64,000 nt of DNA, from NCBI RefSeq assembly GCF_004015185.1, contig NZ_CP025746.1, forward strand, positions 4,419,776 through 4,483,775, written 5' to 3'. Source of the DNA: Clostridium manihotivorum. Lineage in GTDB: Bacteria > Bacillota > Clostridia > Clostridiales > Clostridiaceae. The notes below the pieces were generated by a model, which ran no database searches, was not told the DNA's origin, and was given only the letters and a program-made list of their open reading frames with translations. Of this stretch, positions 8,891-16,922 are shown piece by piece (position 1 is the stretch's first letter; each line of letters opens with the position of its first letter). The position numbers and the translations under genes were made by a program.

Positions 8891-10036
8891 CTATATAACT
8901 CTATTCACATATGGGATTTTCCTTATGAGATAACTTAGTAAGAAGGTAGCTATTATAGAGATTATGCTCACTGTAAAAAACTTTCCTACAGCCCCATATA
9001 TATTAACTTTATCCAAACTAAATTGCACTGCAAGGACTATTGGAAAATGAAAGATATAAGCAGCGAAGCTAGTCTCTGCAATTTTACTAACAAACTTTGA
9101 AGTATGATTAAGAAATTGTCTAAAAAAGAATATTAAGCCCCAGCATATAAATACAGCCATGAAAGATTCATATATGGCCCATTTGTCAAATATGAAGTTA
9201 ATAATAACTGACGGAATAAGGAAATGTAAGTGAACTATCATAGCCATTATGACAGCAATTACGATACAAAAATATCCGGTTTTATTGCCAAGTTTTAAAA
9301 ACAAGTTCTTTCTATAAGAGATTATTCCTACTACAAACAAAATTACGTATTGAGGTAGATGAGCAACTTCAGATTGAATTATGAAAAATACTCCAATCCA
9401 TTTATCTATGGGATACCATATACGCACTACTAGAGATATAAGCGCTATGCTTAGTCCTGTAATAAATATAAAAGATAGTATATTTATATTATTATCGCTT
9501 TTAATTCTAAACTTAGGTATTATAACTCTAAAGAGTACGTACACCAACGTAAAAAACAGAAGGTTTTCAGCAAACCATAAGTGTCCAAAACTCATATCTT
9601 TGCCAAAACCTAGGTATCTAGTGAAGTAATAACTAAAGAATCCCGATGGCTTGTTTGCAACATAATTAACGTTATAGAAGTACATCTCAGCAGGCTGAAT
9701 AGTAAAAAATACAAATAAGGCCGGTATGCCAAGTCTTATTAATCTATCTTTTACAAACCAACTTCTTCCCTTTTTATCATAAGAACCTGGCACAAAATAT
9801 CCTGAAATCATAAAAAATAGTCCCATGAAAAAGCCTGCATTTACAGCAAAAAAGTAACCTAAAGCATTTATATTTTCATGTAAACTGCTCTTATACTCCC
9901 AGAAGCCACCTGTATGTCCATAAGCTTGACCAACATGATGAACTATAACAAGTATAGTAAGAAATATCTTAAGGTTGTCCAAGAAGAATAGTCTTTTCTT
10001 TTTCGTATAAACTTCATTAGAAATTACATTTTGCAT
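8891..10036 (-). CDS. Membrane acyltransferase, acyltransferase-3 family
   Basis: Multi-pass inner-membrane O-acyltransferase of 381 residues. The first membrane segment carries the family signature (DNLKIFLTILVIVHHVGQAY, residues 20-39) with the paired histidines needed for catalysis in this family. About ten further hydrophobic segments follow. Members acylate surface sugars, peptidoglycan or secreted small molecules; the substrate here is unknown. The ATG at 10036 has AGAAGGTGG upstream. It lies 36 bases after the VOC gene on the same strand, so co-transcription is likely. Confidence 0.87.
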   Translation of the reverse strand: MQNVISNEVYTKKKRLFFLDNLKIFLTILVIVHHVGQAYGHTGGFWEYKSSLHENINALGYFFAVNAGFFMGLFFMISGYFVPGSYDKKGRSWFVKDRLIRLGIPALFVFFTIQPAEMYFYNVNYVANKPSGFFSYYFTRYLGFGKDMSFGHLWFAENLLFFTLVYVLFRVIIPKFRIKSDNNINILSFIFITGLSIALISLVVRIWYPIDKWIGVFFIIQSEVAHLPQYVILFVVGIISYRKNLFLKLGNKTGYFCIVIAVIMAMIVHLHFLIPSVIINFIFDKWAIYESFMAVFICWGLIFFFRQFLNHTSKFVSKIAETSFAAYIFHFPIVLAVQFSLDKVNIYGAVGKFFTVSIISIIATFLLSYLIRKIPYVNRVI

Positions 10037-10072
10037 ATTCCACCTTCTTACAGATTTATTAATGTAAATTTA

Positions 10073-10444
10073 TCAATTTTTTGCCCTAGTAACAAAATTA
10101 ACTATATTACCGTCCAGATCTCTAAACCACATGGATCTAGCTCCCCATGGATGAGTTGTTGGTAATTTAATAAATTCAATATCTGTCTTTCTTAGCTTTT
10201 CATATTCCTCATCCACATTTTTCACCTCAAAGTTTATTACAGTATTTCCACTACCATAATCAAACATAGAACCTGGAGATAATTGCTCCATACTCTGCTC
10301 AGAAAATATGGATAAACTTACTCTTTCACCACTACTCTCCATATGAGTAGAATTTCCTTCAAACCTAACACCAAGAACTTCAGAATAAAAATCTGTCAAA
10401 GCAAGGACATCTTTTGTAATTAAGCTTATACCTATTAAATTCAC
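10073..10444 (-). CDS. VOC/glyoxalase-like protein
   Basis: Single-domain vicinal-oxygen-chelate protein of 123 residues. The pattern fits the family: an N-terminal strand and helix (LALTDFYSEVLGVRFEG), a central FDYGSGNTVINFEVKNVDEEYEKL type segment, and the C-terminal TTHPWGARSMWFRDLDGNIV strand pair with D-DGN-V. The longest frame begins at a TTG that is part of the GGAGG site itself; the GTG at 10444, spaced normally after GGAGG, is the likely start. VOC proteins include drug-resistance binders and dioxygenases, so the role is open. Confidence 0.82.
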   Translation of the reverse strand: MNLIGISLITKDVLALTDFYSEVLGVRFEGNSTHMESSGERVSLSIFSEQSMEQLSPGSMFDYGSGNTVINFEVKNVDEEYEKLRKTDIEFIKLPTTHPWGARSMWFRDLDGNIVNFVTRAKN

Positions 10445-10616
10445 TCTTATATCCTCCAAATTATGCTAAAACTATCATTACAATGATCTAACAATCATTT
10501 TCACTATCCATAATATCTTAATTAATTTATAGATTTCATTAGAAACTCATATAAAACTAAGTTTATTATATATGAAAAGCTAATATTTGTATATATTTTA
10601 CATACCATACTATAAG

Positions 10617-10651
10617 AGCAAGTCATACATGAAAAAGTACTGGCAAGTGAC
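10617..10651. repeat. Left part of a dispersed repeat interrupted by the IS4-type element
   Basis: This stretch joined to 14222-14328 aligns by eye with the repeat at 18383-18532. The last 10 bases (10642-10651, GGCAAGTGAC) are the target-site duplication of the IS. Confidence 0.65.
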
Positions 10652-10690
10652 CAATGTCATTAAGTTAATGTTTTGCCACAGCAAAATTAA

Positions 10691-10724
10691 AGTCAATTGA
10701 AAGTGTATATGCTTTCAATTGGCT
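10691..10724 (+). terminator. Inward-facing terminator at the transposase 3' end of the IS
   Basis: A 13-bp stem (10691-10703 with 10712-10724) is followed on the plus strand by TTTCTCTTTT. The one imperfect pair is U-G on the plus strand but A/C on the minus strand, so it suits transcripts entering the IS from outside. It may still help end the transposase mRNA. Confidence 0.7.
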
Positions 10725-10808
10725 TTTCTCTTTTATATTGTATATTTTTTTGCATGCAAATAAGACAGAGTTAAATCTCTGCAAAAAAAAATTTATATTA
10801 GCATAAAT

Positions 10809-12122
10809 TTATGCTACTCTATATATGAAGCTAACTGCCGATTTGGTTTTGACTTTGCGAGGGTCTTTTCTGCCATTTCGAACAGGTAATATATTTCTTT
10901 TAATTAGTGCTTCAACATTAGGCGGTGAAGCTACATTGATACATCTGAAATATTGCATACAAACTGCTATGGCCATAGTGAAATTAACCTGATAGCTGTA
11001 TTTTCTGTTTTTCTGTTGTACAACTACCTGTGTTGTTATTATTTCGCAAAAGTTATACATGGTAAGTCTTGCAAATATCTCTTGTATGATGTAGTCCGCC
11101 TTTTTAGAATGAAAACTTGTTAACCCAATGGCATACTTCAATTCTCTAAATGATGTCTCAATGCCCCAACGCATGTGGTATATTTCTTTAAGCTTCTCTA
11201 TTGAAAACTCTTCTTTGCTAAGATTAGTAATAATAACTTCGTAAGTGTTGTCTGATATTGGAAATCGAACAACTCTAAAGTTTACTGGATAGGTTCCTTT
11301 ATCTTTAACCGGAAGATAATCAAACCTTTGATTAGCAGGCATAAACTTATATTTTTCAGGATGTGCCTTTATATCCTTAGTTTGACGTCTAGTCAGCAAA
11401 ATACTATGCTCTATATCAAATGTTTCATCATTAGGTATAGATATACCTGATACTATTCCATTACTATGTATATCTTTAACTCTTATAACATAATTCCAAT
11501 TTTTCTTTATGATATGTTCAAAGACATTATAACTTTCGTATCCACGGTCGGCTATTATTATAGTTTTATCATTAATATTAGAGCGATCTACCATGTCAAT
11601 TAATGCCTGAAATTCATTTTCTTCTCTACCTGATTGAATAACTGCATCCATATATGTTCTACTACATAAATCATACATAGCATTTAAGTGAAGAAGGTTA
11701 TATCCTTTTGAATTTTCAGTAGCTTGAAAATGATTTTTTTCATCTTTAGGATTATGTGCAATACATAAATCTGAACCATCAACTGCCAATAATCGATAGC
11801 CATCATAATATTTAGGGCTTACTGCTAATGATGTAAACTTACTAAAAAGATAGTTAAGTGCTTCAGGGAGAATCTTTTGCGGCCGCTGAACGAACGCGGA
11901 GCAAGTGGCTGATTCAGTATCATACGAAAAGTATTTTAGAAGCTCAAGATTTAAGCTACTGCCTCCAATAGAAAGTAAAATATTTAGCATCTCTTTGAAA
12001 TTCAATTTTCGATTTCTAGTGAAATCCTTATCGGGGTCGTTGACAAATAACCATGAGTATTCATGCATTTCCTTTAATACCGTATCTAATTTATTCTTTA
12101 TAAAATCTGCATATTCGTTCAT
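10809..12122 (-). CDS. IS4-family transposase
   Basis: DDE transposase of 437 residues, apparently intact. The catalytic landmarks are LLAVDGSDLC (first Asp, near residue 115), IIIADRGYES (second Asp, near residue 187) and the IS4-type Y-R-E-K signature YHMRWGIETSFRELK (near residues 315-330) with the catalytic Glu. The ATG at 12122 follows AGGAGG. The gene lies wholly inside the inverted repeats. The group II intron sits upstream of its start, in the 5' untranslated part, so splicing would restore the leader but is not needed for the reading frame. Confidence 0.93.
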   Translation of the reverse strand: MNEYADFIKNKLDTVLKEMHEYSWLFVNDPDKDFTRNRKLNFKEMLNILLSIGGSSLNLELLKYFSYDTESATCSAFVQRPQKILPEALNYLFSKFTSLAVSPKYYDGYRLLAVDGSDLCIAHNPKDEKNHFQATENSKGYNLLHLNAMYDLCSRTYMDAVIQSGREENEFQALIDMVDRSNINDKTIIIADRGYESYNVFEHIIKKNWNYVIRVKDIHSNGIVSGISIPNDETFDIEHSILLTRRQTKDIKAHPEKYKFMPANQRFDYLPVKDKGTYPVNFRVVRFPISDNTYEVIITNLSKEEFSIEKLKEIYHMRWGIETSFRELKYAIGLTSFHSKKADYIIQEIFARLTMYNFCEIITTQVVVQQKNRKYSYQVNFTMAIAVCMQYFRCINVASPPNVEALIKRNILPVRNGRKDPRKVKTKSAVSFIYRVA

Positions 12123-12245
12123 GAGCGAACCTCCTAAAAAACATTATATTTAAGGGGCTTCGCCACATTTTTCTAACTATTTGTCAAGCTTTTTCTAATG
12201 TTTTGATAAAAATTATTATACGTAAATTGTTATAATCGAGTAGGA

Positions 12246-12311
12246 GCTGAATAATTATTTTATTCAGCGTCCTCTCACACCACCGTGCGTACCGGTCTGG
12301 TACACGGCGGT
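12246..12311 (-). ncRNA. Group II intron domains V and VI
   Basis: On the minus strand 12311-12279 folds into a domain V hairpin: a 9-bp lower stem with one G-U pair, a 2-base CG bulge, and an upper TACC/GGTA stem. The lower stem holds an ACCGC stretch consistent with a CGC catalytic triad. It is followed by a domain VI hairpin (12268-12246, GCTGAATAA/TTATTCAGC). These are the catalytic core and branch-point domains. Confidence 0.85.
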
Positions 12312-12314
12312 TCC

Positions 12315-13722
12315 TTAAGTTGATTGAATTTTAATATATTGACGCACTAGGCTTTTCAATCCTATGTCCGAGAAGAATTGATTTGTAAGAGTTGTGTTTA
12401 AAATCGCACTATTTGCTACTCGCCAGTATCCTTTACGGGTATTGGCAAACTTTATAGCTTGATAGTGTTCAAGTCCCAGCTTCTTAAGGTTTTTATATCT
12501 AGTTCTAACTTTCTTCCACTGTTTCCATATACACATTCTTAATCTTTGCCTTATCCAAATATCTATGTGTTCTACTATTCCTTTGCATTTGGCTATTCCA
12601 TAATAGTTAATCCACCCAACATTAATTAAGTTAAGCTTCTCTATTCTTTGTTCCAAAGTCATCGGTTTTGACCTAGATAGTATCTCTTTGATTTTATCTT
12701 TATGTCGACTCAGTGATTGCTTTGATATAGATGCATATGCTTTTCCATACATTAGGTTTAATGTAAATCCTAGAAATTTTCTTCTCCAAGGTCTATCTAC
12801 TGCACTCTTCTGTCTATTTACTTTAAGTTTGAGCTTGCCTTCAATAAAAGCAGTTATGTTCTCCATGACTCTTTTACCTGCTCTCTCACTTTTAACATAG
12901 ATATTACAGTCGTCCGCGTAGCGACAGAATTTATGACCTCTCATTTCTAACTCTTTATCTAGTTCATCTAGCATTATGTTAGATAACAATGGACTCAACG
13001 GTCCTCCTTGTGGAGTTCCTTCTTCATTTCTTACCACTACACCATTTATCATTATTCCTGACTGAAGGTATTTCCTTATTAGGGATAATACTCTCTTATC
13101 CTTAATGCTTCTTGATAATTTATACATTAAGATATCATGGTTAACCTTATCAAAGAATTTCTCTAAGTCCATATCAACAACCCACCTATAGCCATCATTG
13201 ATATATTGCTCTGCTTTCTTAATTGCGTCTTTAGCACCTCTTTGAGGGCGGAAACCAAAGCTACTTTCAGAAAATCTTCTATCATAGATACTATTTAATT
13301 CTTGAGCAATAGCTTGTTGGATAAGTCTATCCAAAACTGTAGGTATACCTAAGAGTCTAGTACCACCATTAGGTTTTGGTATTTCTACTCTTCTAACTGG
13401 CATTGGTCTATACTCACCATTAAGAATACTCTCTAATAGATACCCAGTTTGTTTTCAGAAATTGTTTAAGTTCATAAACTGTCATTCCGTCCACGCCATG
13501 GCTACCTTTATTAGATATTACTCTTTTAAGAGCCAAGTTCATATTATCCTTGGATAATATCCTTTCTAGTGAGCCATATTCAAATCCACTGATTTTCTCC
13601 TTTGGAGTTGCCGAGAATTCTCTATGCACTCTTTGCTTATCTTCGAGTTCCACTCTATCTTGGGCACTAGAGCCTAAATATTTAGTTTTCTGCAATCTTT
13701 GAGTACTCTGCGAAACTTTCAA
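12315..13722 (-). pseudogene. Group II intron reverse transcriptase/maturase, frameshifted
   Basis: Intron-encoded protein that would assist splicing and reverse-transcribe the intron into DNA. The first part (13722-13420) starts at TTG after AAGGAGG and carries the N-terminal RT region ending NWVSIREYS. The second part (from about 13430 to 12315) continues in another frame as ESILNGEYRPMPVRRVEIPKPNGG and holds the catalytic RYADD motif and the maturase X domain. Together they make about 465 residues, a normal length for a protein without an endonuclease domain. The break lies in an AGAGAG run near 13424-13432; one more AG would restore IRESILNGEYRP. It is either a real mutation or a sequencing error. 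Confidence 0.88.
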
Positions 13723-14150
13723 ACTTGAAAACCTCCTTAAAGTTCAGTCCTTCATCCGCTATCGCGATTAGCGGAGTTACTATGACTTCTGCTGACTTCT
13801 GATAGTTCAATTACATATCACTATGTAGGTTATCGCTTTAGAAATTCATCTTATCAGCAATGTATCTATCAGACCTCCCCAGGTAAGAACAACAACCTTC
13901 ATCTCATATATCTGCTACATTTACTCCTAGAAATTTGGGATAGTGTAGGACTTTGTTTTGTTTTGCAAACTCGTCCGTCCCTAGTAAGCCTTATATGTAG
14001 TTCGTATCCCTCAGACCGAGATTTTGCCTTAGGCTTCCTTCAGATTCCACCTCACGATGGACACCCTTGCCCTTAGCTAGTGGTTCCCACTACCAAGCCC
14101 ACAGCGGACTTTCACCGCCAAGTTGTTGCCCATGCTGGGCACACAAAAAA

Positions 14151-14183
14151 GAACAGGTATGTATTTGTAAACATACTCTGTTC
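14151..14183 (-). terminator. Inward-facing terminator at the upstream end of the IS; intron target
   Basis: On the minus strand GAACAG-A-GTATGT pairs with ACATAC-CTGTTC around an 8-base loop and is followed by TTTTTT and then directly by the intron 5' end. It would block outside transcripts from entering the transposase gene. Confidence 0.8.
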
Positions 14184-14221
14184 CATAACTATAATATTTA
14201 TTTCTTAACTTAATGACATTG

Positions 14222-14328
14222 GGCAAGTGACATGTTTTTTTACTGTTTACCCCAATATCTATCCTAAATACTTGATGCTGCTAGGTTTAGATAGCGATGA
14301 GTTTCATGCTTTCCTTAACAGTAAAAAA
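14222..14328. repeat. Right part of the dispersed repeat interrupted by the IS
   Basis: Begins with the second target-site copy GGCAAGTGAC. It then shows TTTTTTTACTGTTTACC and ends with CTTTCCTTAACAGTAAAAAA, both also present in the copy at 18383-18532. It abuts a terminator hairpin at 14327. Confidence 0.7.
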
Positions 14329-14360
14329 GTGAAGCATCCTAATTATAGACGCTCCACTTT
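14327..14360 (-). terminator. Terminator hairpin
   Basis: A 12-bp stem (14327-14339 with 14348-14360) followed on the minus strand by TTTTTT. Its two imperfect pairs are G-U on the minus strand and mismatches on the plus strand, indicating minus-strand RNA. It lies about 120 bp past a first terminator after gpsA. Confidence 0.75.
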
Positions 14361-14480
14361 TCATAATTTTCATTAACAATATCATTAAAACCTTCATAAC
14401 TTCATTAATTCTCATATAGATCACATCATAACGCAATATAAAATATACTGTATGGTTATAGTCAATAGTAAAAAACAAAA

Positions 14481-14510
14481 AACACCAAACAATATAAATA
14501 GTTTAGTGTT
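14481..14510 (-). terminator. Terminator of the DUF512-der-gpsA operon
   Basis: A 10-bp stem (14481-14490 with 14501-14510) with a 10-base loop and a minus-strand T tract. One pair is U-G on the minus strand and a mismatch on the plus strand. It lies about 100 bp past the gpsA stop. Confidence 0.75.
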
Positions 14511-14608
14511 TTTTTATATATTATATTAATATTTTGCATAAGCTCATTCAAATATCTGAAGATTGCACACTTAATTTCAATAACCCTTTAATATACGGTT
14601 ATTATAGA

Positions 14609-15601
14609 TTAATAACTCTCAGCCTTTTTGTTTCTTTCCATAAGTCCGCTAACTGCTTCTTGTGGGTTTAGTCCATCAAAAAGAATTCTATGTAGAATAT
14701 CTGTTATAGGCATTTCAACCTTTAGCTTTTCTTTTAGTTCGTAGAAGGCTCTGCAAGCTTTCACACCTTCAACTACCATTCCCACTTCTTTCTCTGCTTC
14801 TGCTAGACTTTTTCCTTGACCTATAAGTATGCCGGCTCTCCTGTTTCTTGAGTGCATGCTAGTGCAAGTTACGATAAGATCTCCCATTCCTGTAAGTCCG
14901 AAGAAGGTCTCCATCTTTCCTCCAAGCTCTAAGCCCACTCTACTGATTTCCTTCATACCTCTAGTCATCAGTGCTGCTTTAGCATTGTCTCCATAGCCTA
15001 TTCCATCACAAACTCCTGCTGCTAAGGCTATGATGTTCTTTACTGCTCCACCTATTTCTACTCCTACTAGATCATCATTTGTATAGATTCTTAGGTGGGG
15101 AGCCATAAATAAGTCCTGTACTTTTTCAGCACAAGCCATATTTCTAGAGCTTGCTACTAAAGTAGTTGGGTACTCTAAGGCAACTTCTTCTGCATGAGAA
15201 GGTCCAGATAAAACTACTATTGGATTATTAAGCTCCTGCTCTATTACTTCTGATAACCTTAAATCAGTACCTTCCTCAATTCCTTTTGCTATACTTACAA
15301 CAATTATATCTTCAGGAAGTTTTCCTTTTAATGATTTGCAAGCATTTCTTATAACATGTGATGGAACTGCAAGTACTAAACATTCAGTACCTTTTAAAGC
15401 ATCATCTAAATCGTAATAAGCAGTGACATTTTCAGGAATGTGTAAATCCTTGATGTATCTATCATTTTTTCTTTCGTTGTTAATCTCGTCAACAACCTCT
15501 TTATCTCTGTCCCAGATAGATACTGTTACACCCTTTTTAGCTAGTAGGATAGACAAAGCTGTACCAAAGCTTCCTCCTCCTAAAAAAGTCACCTTATTCA
15601 T
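14609..15601 (-). CDS. gpsA: Glycerol-3-phosphate dehydrogenase [NAD(P)+]
   Basis: Cytoplasmic enzyme converting dihydroxyacetone phosphate to sn-glycerol-3-phosphate for phospholipid synthesis. The protein is 330 residues, the normal length. The Rossmann loop GGGSFGTALSILLAKKG lies at residues 8-24. The catalytic-domain motifs LSGPSHAEEVA, EIGGAVKNIIALAAGV (catalytic Lys) and GLTGMGDLIVTCTS are all present. The ATG at 15601 begins 2 bases after the der stop and uses GGAAGGA inside the end of der, so the two are translationally close. Confidence 0.97.
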   Translation of the reverse strand: MNKVTFLGGGSFGTALSILLAKKGVTVSIWDRDKEVVDEINNERKNDRYIKDLHIPENVTAYYDLDDALKGTECLVLAVPSHVIRNACKSLKGKLPEDIIVVSIAKGIEEGTDLRLSEVIEQELNNPIVVLSGPSHAEEVALEYPTTLVASSRNMACAEKVQDLFMAPHLRIYTNDDLVGVEIGGAVKNIIALAAGVCDGIGYGDNAKAALMTRGMKEISRVGLELGGKMETFFGLTGMGDLIVTCTSMHSRNRRAGILIGQGKSLAEAEKEVGMVVEGVKACRAFYELKEKLKVEMPITDILHRILFDGLNPQEAVSGLMERNKKAESY

Positions 15602-15603
15602 AC

Positions 15604-16920
15604 TTATTCCTTCCTTTCTCTATACTCTATTTCTATTCCTGTTCCCTTGAAATCAAAACTCTCTCTAAGCTGATTTTCTAGGTATCTTCCGTAAGAAAAA
15701 TGCAGTGCATTACTGTCATTTACAAAGAATATAAATTTAGGTGGTTTGTTAGCAACCTGAGTAGCATAGTAGATCTTAAGTCTCTTAAGACCAACTACTG
15801 GAGGTTCCTTCATAAGTACTGCTTTATTTATAACATCATTTAATATACCTGTTGATATTCTCTTTGAGTAGTTATCATAGCAGCCCTTAGCGATTTCTAG
15901 TACCTTGTGTACTCTTTGACCTGTAAGTGCTGATATAAATAAGTATGGAGCATATGATAAGAAGTTAAGATTTGCTTGAATATCCTTTTGATATTTAATC
16001 ATTGTCTTATCATCTTTTTCTACAAGATCCCACTTATTAACTATAACCATTATAGCCTTGTTCATTTCGTGAGCAAAACCTATGATTTTTTCATCTTGAT
16101 CTGTAACTCCCTCTTGAGCATCTAGCATAAGTATAACAACATCGGCTCTTTCAATTGCAGCATAAGTTCTTATTACGCTGTATCTTTCAATCTCCTCTTT
16201 AACTTTGCTCTTTCTTCTAAGACCAGCTGTATCCACTAATATAAACTTACCTTCCTTAGTTTCAACATAGCTATCTATAGAGTCTCTAGTAGTTCCTGGA
16301 ACGTCACTAACTATTACTCTTTCTTCACCTAATAATTTGTTTATAAGAGATGATTTACCTACGTTTGGCTTACCAACCATAGCTATTCTTACATATTCAT
16401 CTTCTTCATCTTCAGTTCCAAGTTCTTTAAAGTGCTCTACCACTCTATCAAGCATATCTCCAAGAGCAAGACCTTGTGTAGCTGATATTGTTATAGGTTC
16501 ACCTATACCAAGATTATAGAACTCAAAAGCATTTGGTTCATCTTTTAAGGAATCTATCTTATTTACTACAAGAACAACTGGCTTTTTGCTCTTTCTAAGC
16601 ATTTGAGCAACTTCTCCATCTGCTGCTGTAAGTCCTTCTTTACCATCAACGATAAATACTATAACATCAGCAGTTTCTATGGCCATCTGCGCCTGTCTTC
16701 TCATTTGCTTTACTATAACATCTTCGCTTTCAGGCTCAATACCACCTGTATCTATCATAGTAAATTTGTAGCTTAGCCACTCTGCTTCTGCATAAACTCT
16801 ATCTCTAGTAACTCCTGGTGTATCTTGTACTATAGATATTCTTCTTCCTGCTAGCTTATTAAACAATGTAGACTTTCCTACATTAGGACGTCCAACTATA
16901 GCAACTATTGGCTTTCCCAT
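15604..16920 (-). CDS. der: Ribosome biogenesis GTPase Der (EngA)
   Basis: Tandem-GTPase needed for 50S subunit assembly, 438 residues. The first G domain has GRPNVGKST (residues 9-17), DTGG and NKID. The second has GKPNVGKSS (near residue 183), DTAG and NKWD (near 295). The C-terminal KH-like domain ends GTGIEIEYRERKE. The ATG at 16920 has a GAGGAGG site formed by the last codons of the DUF512 gene, 2 bases upstream. It is part of a tight DUF512-der-gpsA operon. Confidence 0.98.
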   Translation of the reverse strand: MGKPIVAIVGRPNVGKSTLFNKLAGRRISIVQDTPGVTRDRVYAEAEWLSYKFTMIDTGGIEPESEDVIVKQMRRQAQMAIETADVIVFIVDGKEGLTAADGEVAQMLRKSKKPVVLVVNKIDSLKDEPNAFEFYNLGIGEPITISATQGLALGDMLDRVVEHFKELGTEDEEDEYVRIAMVGKPNVGKSSLINKLLGEERVIVSDVPGTTRDSIDSYVETKEGKFILVDTAGLRRKSKVKEEIERYSVIRTYAAIERADVVILMLDAQEGVTDQDEKIIGFAHEMNKAIMVIVNKWDLVEKDDKTMIKYQKDIQANLNFLSYAPYLFISALTGQRVHKVLEIAKGCYDNYSKRISTGILNDVINKAVLMKEPPVVGLKRLKIYYATQVANKPPKFIFFVNDSNALHFSYGRYLENQLRESFDFKGTGIEIEYRERKE

Positions 16921-16922
16921 GT

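Larger units (their letters stand above)
12235..14144 (-). mobile_element. Group II intron (class-C-like), about 1.9 kb
   Basis: The 5' boundary is GTGTGCCCAGCATGGGC (from 14144 downward), the typical GUGYG start. The 3' end is domain V and VI followed by CTCCTACTCGAT, ending about 12235. The intron encodes a reverse transcriptase (12315-13722, frameshifted). It stands immediately after a terminator hairpin and T6 tract (14145-14183), the kind of site used by bacterial class C introns, and its protein lacks an HNH endonuclease domain, as class C proteins do. The 3' boundary may be off by a few bases. Confidence 0.88.
10652..14221 (-). mobile_element. IS4-family insertion sequence containing a group II intron
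   Basis: The ends are perfect 17-bp inverted repeats (10652-10668 and 14205-14221, CAATGTCATTAAGTTAA). They are flanked by a 10-bp direct repeat GGCAAGTGAC (10642-10651 and 14222-14231), which fixes the insertion limits; an 18-bp repeat with an 8-bp duplication is the only other reading. The IS holds one transposase gene (10809-12122). Subtracting the intron (12235-14144) leaves about 1.66 kb, in the range for IS4-family elements. Terminator-like hairpins lie just inside each end, both facing inward. Confidence 0.9.

Noticed and set aside
10809..14144. Transposase next to reverse transcriptase read as a defence or retron-type system
   Set aside because: The RT lies within clear group II intron boundaries with domains V and VI, and the transposase has its own inverted repeats and target duplication.
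14287..14478. 63-codon minus-strand frame after gpsA
   Set aside because: It starts at the foot of a terminator and runs through another terminator and a repeat; no ribosome binding site; composition like random AT-rich DNA.
15602..15603. Possible loss of plsY between der and gpsA
   Set aside because: Some Firmicutes have plsY here, but I am not sure that this genus does, and der and gpsA are only 2 bases apart, so nothing shows a deletion.
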